A stretch of DNA of 64,000 bases from assembly GCA_913056215.1 (NCBI GenBank), contig CAJXMN010000001.1:25522-89521 (forward strand), given 5' to 3'. The notes beneath the pieces are model-generated. The model was not told where the DNA came from and ran no database searches. It worked only from the letters and a program-made list of their open reading frames with translations. This document shows, piece after piece, positions 7,852 through 17,214 of this stretch (its first letter is position 1; each line of letters begins with the position of its first letter). The translations under genes and the position numbers were made by a program. This DNA is from an uncultured Flavobacteriales bacterium. Its GTDB lineage: Bacteria; Bacteroidota; Bacteroidia; Flavobacteriales_D; Crocinitomicaceae.

Positions 7852-10800
7852 TTAATAATTACGACGCAGATCAACATATCCCTTCAGTGTCACTGCTCCA
7901 TCAGCCGTTTCAACCACTACGACCACAAAATACGTAGCGTCTGGAAGCTCATCTCCACTATTATTTCTACCGTCCCAGGTGTTGTCATAATTGTTCTTTT
8001 GATAAACAATGTTCCCCCATCTGTTAAAGACCTTCATTTCATTGCGTTCGTAAGCGTCTATTCCTCGAACCACAAAGTAGTCGTTGTCTCCATCACCATT
8101 TGGTGAAATTCCTTCAGGCATTTCCAGTGTCATTGGCTGTTCGAGAATGATTGAGGCATTTGCTACACATCCATTTTCATCACTCACCACAACATTGTAC
8201 GTTCCTGCAGGCAACCCAGATATGTCTTGAGTTGTGTCTCCAGTTGACCAGTTAAAGTCGTATGGTGCTGTTCCACCAAACACTTCTGTCTCAATAGAAC
8301 CATTTGTAGCATCGTATGGCTTCACATTGTAACCGCCGCCTAGATCAGTACTGAACAATTCAATTTCGATCGGATCAGGTTGAGTAATGGTCGTTACTAG
8401 TGTGTCTTGACATCCGAAGTTATCGGTTACAATTACTTCGTAGTCATCAGCTGCTAATCCTTGAACGGCAGCAGTTGTGTCTCCATTTGACCAATCGTAA
8501 GTATAAGGTCCGTTCCCTGTATTTACAAGTACTGTCGCCGTACCGTTATCTCTACCAGCACAAGTTAAATCTGTTGATGAAATCGATACATCAAGGTTAG
8601 ATACACTACCTACTTCAGCTTCCATGACAAACGTACATCCATTATCATCTGTCAATGTCAACTCATAACTACCCGCTACAACCGTATCAAGGTCTGCAGA
8701 TGTCTCTCCATTACTCCAGTTGTAAGCGTAAGGAGCCGTTCCTCCAACTGCATCGATTGTGATTGTTCCATTTGGCGCCTCACATGTAGCAGGAGTTGAT
8801 GTGTATGTCACCTGAATTGTATCTGGTTCAGCTACATCAATTGAAGACTGAACGGTACATCCATTATTATCTGTAACTGTTACATCGTATGTTCCAGCTG
8901 TTACTCCTGTAAGATCTTCATCAGTTGAGCCGTTGCTCCAGTTGAAACTGTATGGAGCTAATCCTCCATTAACTGTAAGATCTATTTCACCGTCACTTCC
9001 TCCATTACATAGTACATCTTCTACTGTTGATGTAACCTCTAGTAGAGCTGGTTCTGCAATTGAAGCCGTATCAGCTGTTGTACATCCATTGTCATCTGTT
9101 ACAAGCACGTCATACGTTCCAGGTACTAACCCTGTAAGGTCTTCAGTTGTACTTCCATTACTCCATACAAAGCTGTAAGGAGAAGTTCCATTTGTAACTG
9201 TTAAGTCCATTGAACCGTCTCCCAGTCCATTACATGAAACATCTGTTGCAATAATATCAGCTTCAGGCAATGGGAATACTGTAACATCGAATGAGCATTG
9301 TGCCGTATTTCCATGGATATCTTCCACTTCATATGTTACTGTCGTTGTTCCTACTGGGAAGTCTGAACCACTTGGTAAACCAGCGATCATCGTAACGTTA
9401 GCAACTCCACAATTATCATCTACTATCGGTGCTGTGTAGTTCACGATTGAATCACAAGATTCAATGTCAGCGTTACAAGATATCGTTGGAAGCTCCGTGT
9501 CATTCACAGTAACATCAAATACACACTGTGTTACATTTCCAGCAGCATCTGTACCTGTGTAGGTTACTGTTGTAGTACCTTGTGCAAAGACATCACCAGG
9601 ATTATGTGTTGAAGTTACGTTAACCGTTCCACAATTATCTGTAAATGTTGGTGGTGTCCATGATACAATACCCTGACATTCTCCTGGGTCATTACTAACT
9701 ATGATATTTGTTGGACAATCAATCACTGCTGGAGCTTGATCGTCTTCTACCACGATGTCATAAGTACATGTTGATGTATTTCCTGCATCATCAGTTACTG
9801 TCCACTCTACTGTTGTCGTTCCGTTGTTAAACGTTACGCCATCGAGTGTTGTTCCTGTTCCAGTTGTTGCTCCAGTTAATTCATAGTCAATTGTGATTGT
9901 TGTACAGTTATCTGTTGCTACAACATCCCACCCTGTTCCTGTATTTGTATAAGTACAAACTCCAGCATCAGCTACTACTGTTTGTGAGCCTGATACTCCA
10001 CAGTCTGAAATGATCGGTGCTTGCGTATCCTCTACATTAACATTTTGAGTACACGTTGCTGTATTTCCATGAACGTCTGTTACTGTCCATGTAACTACCG
10101 TCGTTCCTACTGGGTAGATAGACGGTGCATCATTCGTTACTGATGCAACTCCACAATTATCTCCTGTTACTGGTGTTCCTAAGTTGACTCCAGAAGCATC
10201 TGCTTCACAAACGCCTGCATCAGCTACTACTGTAACATCTGGTTGACATAGGATCGTTGGGTTCTCATTGTCTTCAACTATTACGTCGAAAGAACAAGTC
10301 GTTGAGTTTCCTGCTGCATCCACAGCTGTATAAGTAACCGTTGTTGTTCCTACAGCAAATACATCTCCGCTGTTATGTGTGCTTGTAAATGAATCCACTC
10401 CACAGTTATCCGTTGAAGTTGGTGCTGTCCATGTAACTATAGCGTTACATTCTCCTGCATCATTCGAAACCGTAATATTAGAAGGACATCCTGTAATTAC
10501 AGGGTTTTCGTCATCTGTTACCGTAATATCAAATGAACATGTTATACTGTTTCCAGCATCGTCAGTAGCTGTATACGTTACTGTAGTTGTTCCTACTGGG
10601 AAGACATCTCCACTGTTTGCAGTACTTGTAAACGTGTTTATTCCACAATTATCTGTTGCCGTTGGTGCTGTCCAGTTTACAACTGCTCCACAAACACCAG
10701 GGTCATTCGTTACTGTTACATTTGAAGGACATCCTGCAATAGCCGGCAGCTGATCATCTTCAACAACGATGTCATAAGTACATGTTGATACATTTCCTGC

Positions 10801-13800
10801 AACATCAGTTACCGTCCACGTTACTGTCGTTGTTCCATTGTTAAATGTTACACCGTCCAATGTCGTTCCTGTTCCAGTTGTTGCACCTGTTAAAGCGTAA
10901 TCAACTGTGATCGTTGTACAGTTATCTGTAGCAACTACATCCCATCCTGTTCCAGTGTTCGTATACGTACAGCCTCCGGCATCAGCCACTACTGTCTGTG
11001 AACCCGATATACCACAGTCTGAAATGATCGGGTCTTGATCATCTTCTACTACGATGTCGTAAGTGCACGTTGATTCGTTTCCTGCAGCGTCTGTTACTGT
11101 CCACGTTACTGTCGTTGTTCCATTGTTGAATGTTACACCGTCTAGTGTTGTTCCTGTTCCAGTAGTTGCTCCTGTTAAAGCGTAATCAACTGTGATTGTT
11201 GTACAATTATCTGTCGCTGTTACGTCCCATCCTGTTCCTGTGTTTGTATATGTACATACTCCGACATCAGCCACAACTGTTTGCGATCCTGATACACCAC
11301 AATCTGAGATGATCGGTAGTTCAGTATCTTCAACTACAATATCATAAGTACATGTTGATACATTACCTGCGTTATCTGTTACTGTCCACGTTACTGTTGT
11401 TGTTCCATTGTTGAATGTTACACCGTCTAATGTTGTTCCTGTTCCAGTTGTTGCTCCTGTTAAAGCGTAATCAACTGTGATTGTTGTACAGTTATCGGTT
11501 GCAGTTACATCCCATCCTGTTCCTGTGTTCGTATACGTACATACTCCTGCATCAGCCACTACTGATTGTGAACCTGATACGCCACAGTCTGAAATGATTG
11601 GTAGTTCAGTATCCTCAATAACAATGTCATAAGTACATGTCGATACATTGCCAGCTGCATCTGTTACTGTCCACTCCACTGTTGTTGTTCCGTTGTTAAA
11701 CGTTACTCCGTCTAATGTCGTTCCCGTTCCAGTTGTTGCGCCAGAAAGGGCATAATCAACAGTAATTGTTGTACAGTTATCCGTCGCTGTTACGTCCCAT
11801 CCTGTTCCGGTGTTCGTATACGTACAGCCTCCGGCATCAGCCACTACTGTCTGTGAACCCGATATACCACAGTCTGAAATGATAGGGTCTTGATCATCTT
11901 CTACTACGATGTCGTAAGTGCACGTTGATTCGTTTCCTGCAGCGTCTGTTACTGTCCACTCTACTGTCGTTGTTCCGTTGTTAAACGTTACACCGTCCAA
12001 TGTTGTTCCAGTTCCTGTTGTCGCTCCTGTAAGTGCATAATCAACAGTTGTCGTTGTACAGTTATCTGTTGCTGTTACGTCCCAACCTGAACCTGTGTTC
12101 GTGTAAGTACAAGTTCCCAAATCAGCCGAAACTGTTTGCGATCCTGTTACTCCACAGTCCGAGATGATCGGTAGTTCAGTATCTTCAACTACAATATCAT
12201 AAGTACATGTCGATACATTTCCTGCAGCATCAGTTACTGTCCACGTTACTGTTGTTGTTCCATTGTTGAATGTTACACCGTCTAATGTTGTTCCTGTTCC
12301 TGTTGTTGCACCTGTTAAAGCGTAATCAACCGTGATCGTTGTACAGTTGTCTGTAGCAACTACATCCCATCCTGTTCCAGTGTTTGTATACGTGCATACT
12401 CCAGCGTCAGCCACTACTGTTTGTGATCCTGAAACTCCACAGTCTGAAATGATCGGTGCTTGCGTATCCTCTACATCCACATTTTGTGTACACGTTGCTG
12501 TATTTCCGTGAACATCTGTTACCGTCCATGTTACTACCGTTGTTCCTACAGGGTAGATAGCTGGAGCATCATTCGAAACTAATGCAACGCCACAATTATC
12601 TCCCGTTACAGGTGTTCCTAAGTTCACTCCAGAAGCATCTGCTTCACAAACGCCTGCATCAGCGACTACTGTTACATCTGGTTGACAAAGGATCGTTGGG
12701 TTTTCATTGTCTTCAACTACTACGTCGAAAGAACAAGTCGTTGAGTTTCCAGCAGCATCAACCGCTGTATAAGTAACCGTTGTTGTTCCTACGTTAAATA
12801 TATCTCCACTGTTGTGTGTACTTGTGAACGAATCCACTCCACAGTTATCTGATGCAGTTGGTATAGTCCACGTTACAACTGCCCCACAAGTTCCAGCGTC
12901 ATTTGAAACTGTAATATCTGAAGGACATCCGTTAATAACTGGGTTTTCATTATCTGTTACTGTGATGTCAAACGAACATGTCGTTACATTTCCAGCATCA
13001 TCCGTTGCAGTATACGTAATTGTTGTTGTTCCTACTGGGAATACATCTCCACTGTTATGTGTACTCGTAAAGCTCGTTACACCACAGTTGTCATTAGCTG
13101 TTGGTGCCGTCCATGTTACAGCAGCGCCACAAACTCCAGCGTCGTTTGTCGTATTCACGTTTGACGGACATCCCGCAATTGTTGGAAGCTGATCATCTTC
13201 AACAACGATGTCATAAGTACATGTTGATACATTTCCTGCAGCATCAGTTACCGTCCACGTTACTGTCGTTGTTCCATTGTTAAATGTTACACCGTCCAAT
13301 GTCGTTCCTGTTCCAGTTGTTGCACCTGTTAAAGCGTAATCAACTGTGATCGTTGTACAGTTATCTGTAGCAACTACATCCCATCCTGTTCCAGTGTTCG
13401 TATACGTACATACTCCTGCATCAGCCACTACTGTTTGTGAACCTGATACGCCACAGTCTGAAATGATCGGGTCTTGATCGTCCTCTACTACGATATCATA
13501 AGTACATGTTGATACATTTGATGCATCATCGGTTACTGTCCACGTTACTGTTGTTGTTCCATTGTTGAATACAACTCCATCTAGTGTTGTTCCTGTTCCA
13601 GTTGTTGCACCCGTTAAAGCGTAATCAACCGTGATCGTTGTACAATTATCTGTTGCAGTCACATCCCAACCTGATCCTGTGTTTGTATATGTACATGCTC
13701 CAGCATCAGCTACTACTATTTGTGAGCCTGATACGCCACAATCTGAAATGATCGGTGCTTCAACATCTTCTACTACGATGTCATAGCTACATGTTGATAC

Positions 13801-16512
13801 ATTTCCTGCGTTATCGGTTACTGTCCACTCTACAGTTGTTATTCCATTGTTGAATGTAACTCCATCTAGTGTTGTTCCTGTTCCAGTTGTAGCTCCAGTC
13901 AATTCATAATCAACTGTGATTGTTGTACAGTTATCTGTTGCAACTACATCCCATCCTGTTCCAGTGTTTGTATATGTACATACTCCAGCGTCAGCTACTA
14001 CTGTTTGTGAGCCTGATACTCCACAGTCTGAAATGATCGGTACTTGATTGTCTTCTACCGTTACTACAAATGTACAACTACTGGTGTTTCCTGAGGCATC
14101 TTCTGCCTCCCAAAGAACTACCGTGTTCCCAACATTAAACGTAACACCATCCAGTGTTGTCCCTGTTCCTACTGTTGCTCCACTCAGCGAATAAGAGAAA
14201 TTATCTATACTACAATTATCCGAGATAGTTGCATCCCAAGCGATACCTGAGTGACTATAACTACATATCCCAGCATCCGAAGGAACAGTTTGTGCTCCAA
14301 CACAAGAAACAGATGGATTCGTGTTATCTGGAATAGTCGTGACCGTTGCACTTGCATTTGCTGTACATCCGATATCATCTGTAATCAGTACGTCATAAAC
14401 ACCAGGATCCAAGGAGCTTATATCTTGTGTCCCTGAAGTAAATCCTGAAGGACCAGACCAATCATACGTATACGGGCTCGACCCACTGAAAACACTTAAA
14501 TCAATCGCTCCATCGCTAAATCCTGGACATGTCTCTTGAGAGCTTACCGCCGTTGAAGTAACGATCGAATCTTGAATCGTAATATGGAATGTGTAATAAC
14601 AGAAGTTTATATCATCCGGTATTGCGAAATAAGTACTTGTTCCTGGCGTTGCAGGAAAAGGGTTGTTCTCATCATACTGAGTAGAAGTTGGTGTTACATT
14701 GTTCTCATCATAAAAACTCAACCCAGGAGGAAAATGCTGTGCTATTGAATCATAGGGTAATACAGCGTCGTCAAAATCACAAAAGACAAACTCTCGAACT
14801 GAAGGAGTTCCTGAACAATTATCCGCAATGTGTTGTGCTGCATCTATGTCCACAATAAGCGGATCTGTTATCGGCTGACCAACACAAGGTGCTGCATCTT
14901 GAAACCCTTGAATGAATGGTAAATCAAAATTAGACCCTGAAACTGCTCCAACACCTGTTGTGGTACCTCCATTGAGTACAACTTGCGGTGGACAATCAGG
15001 ATTTGTTAATAGATTACAATCTGAAGTAACCTGTAGCTGAAATGATAACTCGGCCAATACTGAATCTGGATTTCCTACTGGTGGTAAAGGTAAAGTACCC
15101 ATATCCCAAACTATTGATCCTGTAGGACCCAAAAGTGGATCGAAATAAGCATTATTAGGTGTTGGTGAAGGCGTGAAGTTAATCTGTGTTCCAATACTCG
15201 CCGGTACAAATGAAGTATTATAAGGAACTGGAATAGTTATGACAGTATTGTCTATCGCTTCTGTACCTTTGTTTTTAATCTCAAGATTATAATCAATTAT
15301 TTCTCCCGGTTCGGCAGAAATACTACCCGAACCAACAGGCTGTCCATTGATAAATTCTGTTGAAACTAAAGCCTCTACATCAGGAATATAAGCATCTACT
15401 GCCATCGCTATACAGAAAATGGTATACGTATCTTGTGTTGAACCGTACCTAAATCGGGTAGAGGTTTGTCCATTCGTTATAACTGTATTGCCAGGGTTAT
15501 TAATATTAAACGAGGAAATATCTAACCCAGTGTTATTTTGTAAAGAAGGGTTCCTTGGATTTCCTCCCGTTTCTACAGAACTATTGAAAAAGTTGCCTGT
15601 TGAGTTTCCAGCATGATTTAAAGTAACCCAGTTATTATCTTGCCAATCACGTATCTGAAAGTAATCTCCAGATATTCCAACATCACCTTCTCCAGCCATC
15701 AGCCCTAGTTTCATATTAATTGGTCCCGACTGAGCTGTTTGAAATCCAGAGACTGGAAGTTCATAATTCACCGTTGCGTTACCTTGCACGTAAGCATGAC
15801 CATCAAAAACAGTAATATCTCTCCATTTCATCACAGAATTTTCATACACGACGATCATACCCCAACCGCCGTAATATCCAGTTGCTCCTCCATTTCCTTC
15901 GATGAGTGCCATATCGGCCAACGTATATTCGCCAATACCATGAGTGTTCACATAATCAGTGATCTCAACATATGCCGAGTACATATTACCATGTGCGCCA
16001 TCTGGATAATAGATGTTTCCTGGATTTGCCTCAAACTCAGTGTAGTTGACAGCCCCTGGCCCTTTAAATTGGACTTTTCGTTTATTAAAAGTCTTGGTTA
16101 CTCCACCTTTAGTTACATCAAACTCCTCAGGACTCGAGAACATACTCGCTCTTCCTGTCCAATATAGTCCTGCATATATAATGTTTGAACATTCAGGTAC
16201 TGCGCCGTTTTCTGTTGAAAGCTCAAGGTTTGCAGATGAGGAGTTGAACGTATTCGGATCACCATCAACATCCACATAAACCATGTTGTTTTGACTATTG
16301 TTAGTAAAATTTCCATAAGGATCCACTGTAAGGTTGGTGTTCCCTAACATCGCATAGTCTCCCTGAATACTATAGATCAATTTTGAAGGAGAATAAATAG
16401 AACTCCGCTGAGCAAATGCTTTTACTACCTGAGCATTTGCATCATTGACCAACACAAAAAAGAGCAGTAAAAACGCTCCCGTCAATTTTTTTAGTAGGTA
16501 CATATTTTTCAT
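7852..16512 (-). CDS. Giant HYR/SprB-repeat surface adhesin with type B T9SS C-terminal domain
   Basis: The 2886-residue protein has a signal peptide (to about 27) and a unique N-terminal region (about 28-385). A DUF11-like domain follows (about 385-500), then one SprB-type repeat (about 660-735). The centre is a long HYR array (about 735-2415), followed by five more SprB-type repeats (about 2415-2800). The last 85 residues are a gliding-motility-type (type B) T9SS domain with PEGISPNGDGDNDYF, VFNRWGN and TWDG. Each 95-residue repeat has four cysteines, probably in disulfides. It should be exported by T9SS and displayed on the cell surface for adhesion or gliding, as SprB is. The ligand is unknown. 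It begins 4 nt after the 164-aa gene. Confidence 0.92.
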   Translation of the reverse strand: MKNMYLLKKLTGAFLLLFFVLVNDANAQVVKAFAQRSSIYSPSKLIYSIQGDYAMLGNTNLTVDPYGNFTNNSQNNMVYVDVDGDPNTFNSSSANLELSTENGAVPECSNIIYAGLYWTGRASMFSSPEEFDVTKGGVTKTFNKRKVQFKGPGAVNYTEFEANPGNIYYPDGAHGNMYSAYVEITDYVNTHGIGEYTLADMALIEGNGGATGYYGGWGMIVVYENSVMKWRDITVFDGHAYVQGNATVNYELPVSGFQTAQSGPINMKLGLMAGEGDVGISGDYFQIRDWQDNNWVTLNHAGNSTGNFFNSSVETGGNPRNPSLQNNTGLDISSFNINNPGNTVITNGQTSTRFRYGSTQDTYTIFCIAMAVDAYIPDVEALVSTEFINGQPVGSGSISAEPGEIIDYNLEIKNKGTEAIDNTVITIPVPYNTSFVPASIGTQINFTPSPTPNNAYFDPLLGPTGSIVWDMGTLPLPPVGNPDSVLAELSFQLQVTSDCNLLTNPDCPPQVVLNGGTTTGVGAVSGSNFDLPFIQGFQDAAPCVGQPITDPLIVDIDAAQHIADNCSGTPSVREFVFCDFDDAVLPYDSIAQHFPPGLSFYDENNVTPTSTQYDENNPFPATPGTSTYFAIPDDINFCYYTFHITIQDSIVTSTAVSSQETCPGFSDGAIDLSVFSGSSPYTYDWSGPSGFTSGTQDISSLDPGVYDVLITDDIGCTANASATVTTIPDNTNPSVSCVGAQTVPSDAGICSYSHSGIAWDATISDNCSIDNFSYSLSGATVGTGTTLDGVTFNVGNTVVLWEAEDASGNTSSCTFVVTVEDNQVPIISDCGVSGSQTVVADAGVCTYTNTGTGWDVVATDNCTTITVDYELTGATTGTGTTLDGVTFNNGITTVEWTVTDNAGNVSTCSYDIVVEDVEAPIISDCGVSGSQIVVADAGACTYTNTGSGWDVTATDNCTTITVDYALTGATTGTGTTLDGVVFNNGTTTVTWTVTDDASNVSTCTYDIVVEDDQDPIISDCGVSGSQTVVADAGVCTYTNTGTGWDVVATDNCTTITVDYALTGATTGTGTTLDGVTFNNGTTTVTWTVTDAAGNVSTCTYDIVVEDDQLPTIAGCPSNVNTTNDAGVCGAAVTWTAPTANDNCGVTSFTSTHNSGDVFPVGTTTITYTATDDAGNVTTCSFDITVTDNENPVINGCPSDITVSNDAGTCGAVVTWTIPTASDNCGVDSFTSTHNSGDIFNVGTTTVTYTAVDAAGNSTTCSFDVVVEDNENPTILCQPDVTVVADAGVCEADASGVNLGTPVTGDNCGVALVSNDAPAIYPVGTTVVTWTVTDVHGNTATCTQNVDVEDTQAPIISDCGVSGSQTVVADAGVCTYTNTGTGWDVVATDNCTTITVDYALTGATTGTGTTLDGVTFNNGTTTVTWTVTDAAGNVSTCTYDIVVEDTELPIISDCGVTGSQTVSADLGTCTYTNTGSGWDVTATDNCTTTTVDYALTGATTGTGTTLDGVTFNNGTTTVEWTVTDAAGNESTCTYDIVVEDDQDPIISDCGISGSQTVVADAGGCTYTNTGTGWDVTATDNCTTITVDYALSGATTGTGTTLDGVTFNNGTTTVEWTVTDAAGNVSTCTYDIVIEDTELPIISDCGVSGSQSVVADAGVCTYTNTGTGWDVTATDNCTTITVDYALTGATTGTGTTLDGVTFNNGTTTVTWTVTDNAGNVSTCTYDIVVEDTELPIISDCGVSGSQTVVADVGVCTYTNTGTGWDVTATDNCTTITVDYALTGATTGTGTTLDGVTFNNGTTTVTWTVTDAAGNESTCTYDIVVEDDQDPIISDCGISGSQTVVADAGGCTYTNTGTGWDVVATDNCTTITVDYALTGATTGTGTTLDGVTFNNGTTTVTWTVTDVAGNVSTCTYDIVVEDDQLPAIAGCPSNVTVTNDPGVCGAVVNWTAPTATDNCGINTFTSTANSGDVFPVGTTTVTYTATDDAGNSITCSFDITVTDDENPVITGCPSNITVSNDAGECNAIVTWTAPTSTDNCGVDSFTSTHNSGDVFAVGTTTVTYTAVDAAGNSTTCSFDVIVEDNENPTILCQPDVTVVADAGVCEADASGVNLGTPVTGDNCGVASVTNDAPSIYPVGTTVVTWTVTDVHGNTATCTQNVNVEDTQAPIISDCGVSGSQTVVADAGVCTYTNTGTGWDVVATDNCTTITIDYELTGATTGTGTTLDGVTFNNGTTTVEWTVTDDAGNTSTCTYDIVVEDDQAPAVIDCPTNIIVSNDPGECQGIVSWTPPTFTDNCGTVNVTSTHNPGDVFAQGTTTVTYTGTDAAGNVTQCVFDVTVNDTELPTISCNADIESCDSIVNYTAPIVDDNCGVANVTMIAGLPSGSDFPVGTTTVTYEVEDIHGNTAQCSFDVTVFPLPEADIIATDVSCNGLGDGSMDLTVTNGTSPYSFVWSNGSTTEDLTGLVPGTYDVLVTDDNGCTTADTASIAEPALLEVTSTVEDVLCNGGSDGEIDLTVNGGLAPYSFNWSNGSTDEDLTGVTAGTYDVTVTDNNGCTVQSSIDVAEPDTIQVTYTSTPATCEAPNGTITIDAVGGTAPYAYNWSNGETSADLDTVVAGSYELTLTDDNGCTFVMEAEVGSVSNLDVSISSTDLTCAGRDNGTATVLVNTGNGPYTYDWSNGDTTAAVQGLAADDYEVIVTDNFGCQDTLVTTITQPDPIEIELFSTDLGGGYNVKPYDATNGSIETEVFGGTAPYDFNWSTGDTTQDISGLPAGTYNVVVSDENGCVANASIILEQPMTLEMPEGISPNGDGDNDYFVVRGIDAYERNEMKVFNRWGNIVYQKNNYDNTWDGRNNSGDELPDATYFVVVVVETADGAVTLKGYVDLRRNY
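8110..9290 (-). repeat. Five SprB-type repeats in the C-terminal part of the adhesin
   Basis: Five units of about 75 codons share the pattern C-N-G-x(2)-D-G-x-(I/M)-D-L-x-V, then APYSFNWSNG-x-T-x-D-L, then GTYDV-x-V-T-D-x-N-G-C. Single relatives of this unit also occur near residues 660-735. Such repeats are the hallmark of the gliding adhesin SprB. Here they form a stalk between the HYR array and the T9SS signal. Confidence 0.85.
9475..14330 (-). repeat. HYR repeat array inside the adhesin, with higher-order duplication
   Basis: Ten near-identical 95-codon (285-nt) units start with DCG(V/I)SGSQ. One divergent relative precedes them, and they are mixed with shorter units of about 80 codons. 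The order is L-L-L-S1-S2-S3, then six L, S1-S2-S3 again, then L and two short units. S1, S2 and S3 begin GCPSN, GCPS(D/N) and CQPDV. Copies of the S1-S2-S3 block are 2439 nt apart. DNA starting at 13189 and at 10750 is almost identical for over 200 nt, and DNA at 10971 and 11826 (855 nt, three units) is almost identical for over 100 nt. Confidence 0.92.
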
Positions 16513-16516
16513 GTTA

Positions 16517-17011
16517 TTAGTTTATAGTTTGAAAATCGTAAACAACTAAAGCATCACTGGATCCATTTAGAATTCCAGAAACTTTATCTTTTTCACATTC
16601 TTTTGACAACCCTTCACAGATCGAAAAATCTCCAGCTATGAAAACATGTTTCAAGGCAGAGAAGCGATCGAGTAATTTTAAGTTTATCATTTGTTTTAAT
16701 TCACGCTTAGTATGTACCCGCAGGATAATCACCTCAATTGATGCCGGGTCTTTCACTTGATCCAGCTGATCCCAGGAGTATATATCCGAGACAACGCGTA
16801 CTGGCGAATTTACTTCCACCATCGGTTTTTCCTTTCGTAAATAAATAGTAGGTAAGTTATCATAAACTAAACGTTGAAACTCGGCTGTTTCTTCCTTTGA
16901 ATCCGAGTTCCTGAAATCAGTTAAGCTCACTATCTCTTGAGCACTTAAGTTAAACCCAACTAATAGTAGAATAGCCGTCAAAATGTGTTTTACTGTGTTT
17001 TTATATACCAT
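16517..17011 (-). CDS. Exported protein of unknown function leading the adhesin operon
   Basis: The 164-residue protein has a signal peptide (about residues 1-25, HILTAILLLVGFNLSAQE) and a compact soluble domain with two cysteines near the end (ICEGLSKECEKD). I do not recognise a family. The alternating pattern VEVIILRVHTKREL, LKHVFIAGDF and DALVVYDF suggests a small alpha/beta fold with parallel strands; this is weak. It is the first gene of the operon and ends 4 nt before the adhesin start, so the two should be made together. A periplasmic or surface helper for the adhesin is the simplest guess. Upstream lies a 203-nt divergent region shared with the nuclease gene. Confidence 0.75.
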   Translation of the reverse strand: MVYKNTVKHILTAILLLVGFNLSAQEIVSLTDFRNSDSKEETAEFQRLVYDNLPTIYLRKEKPMVEVNSPVRVVSDIYSWDQLDQVKDPASIEVIILRVHTKRELKQMINLKLLDRFSALKHVFIAGDFSICEGLSKECEKDKVSGILNGSSDALVVYDFQTIN

Positions 17012-17214
17012 GGTTTAGTATTTTGTTTTGCAAAGATGTAATGAGCGAGACGTTTTAGATATGTCGACTATCATTTTAGAACATGATTAAAGTCAACTTT
17101 TGTAATACTCTTATATTTAATAGGGTTGATGGAGTGTTCAAAAAATGTCTTACAGAAATTTATGCTCTATCATGAATTCAAAATTTGTAGATTTACCCGT
17201 AAGAATAAAGAAAA

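Noticed and set aside
10379-13192. Long plus-strand frames opposite the adhesin (10379-10753, 12812-13192)
   Set aside because: They are mirror frames of the repeated HYR codons; the repeated DNA keeps the opposite strand open. Their sequences just repeat one another and show no start signals.
7852-16512. CRISPR or transposon-type repeats in the adhesin region
   Set aside because: The repeats are in-frame protein domains of 95 and ~80 codons inside one ORF, with no terminal inverted repeats or transposase.
17012-17214. Consensus promoters in the divergent adhesin-nuclease gap
   Set aside because: Only near matches (CATCTTTG at 17031-17038 on the minus strand, TAGATTTA at 17188-17195 on the plus strand) without a TTG at the right spacing, so not annotated.
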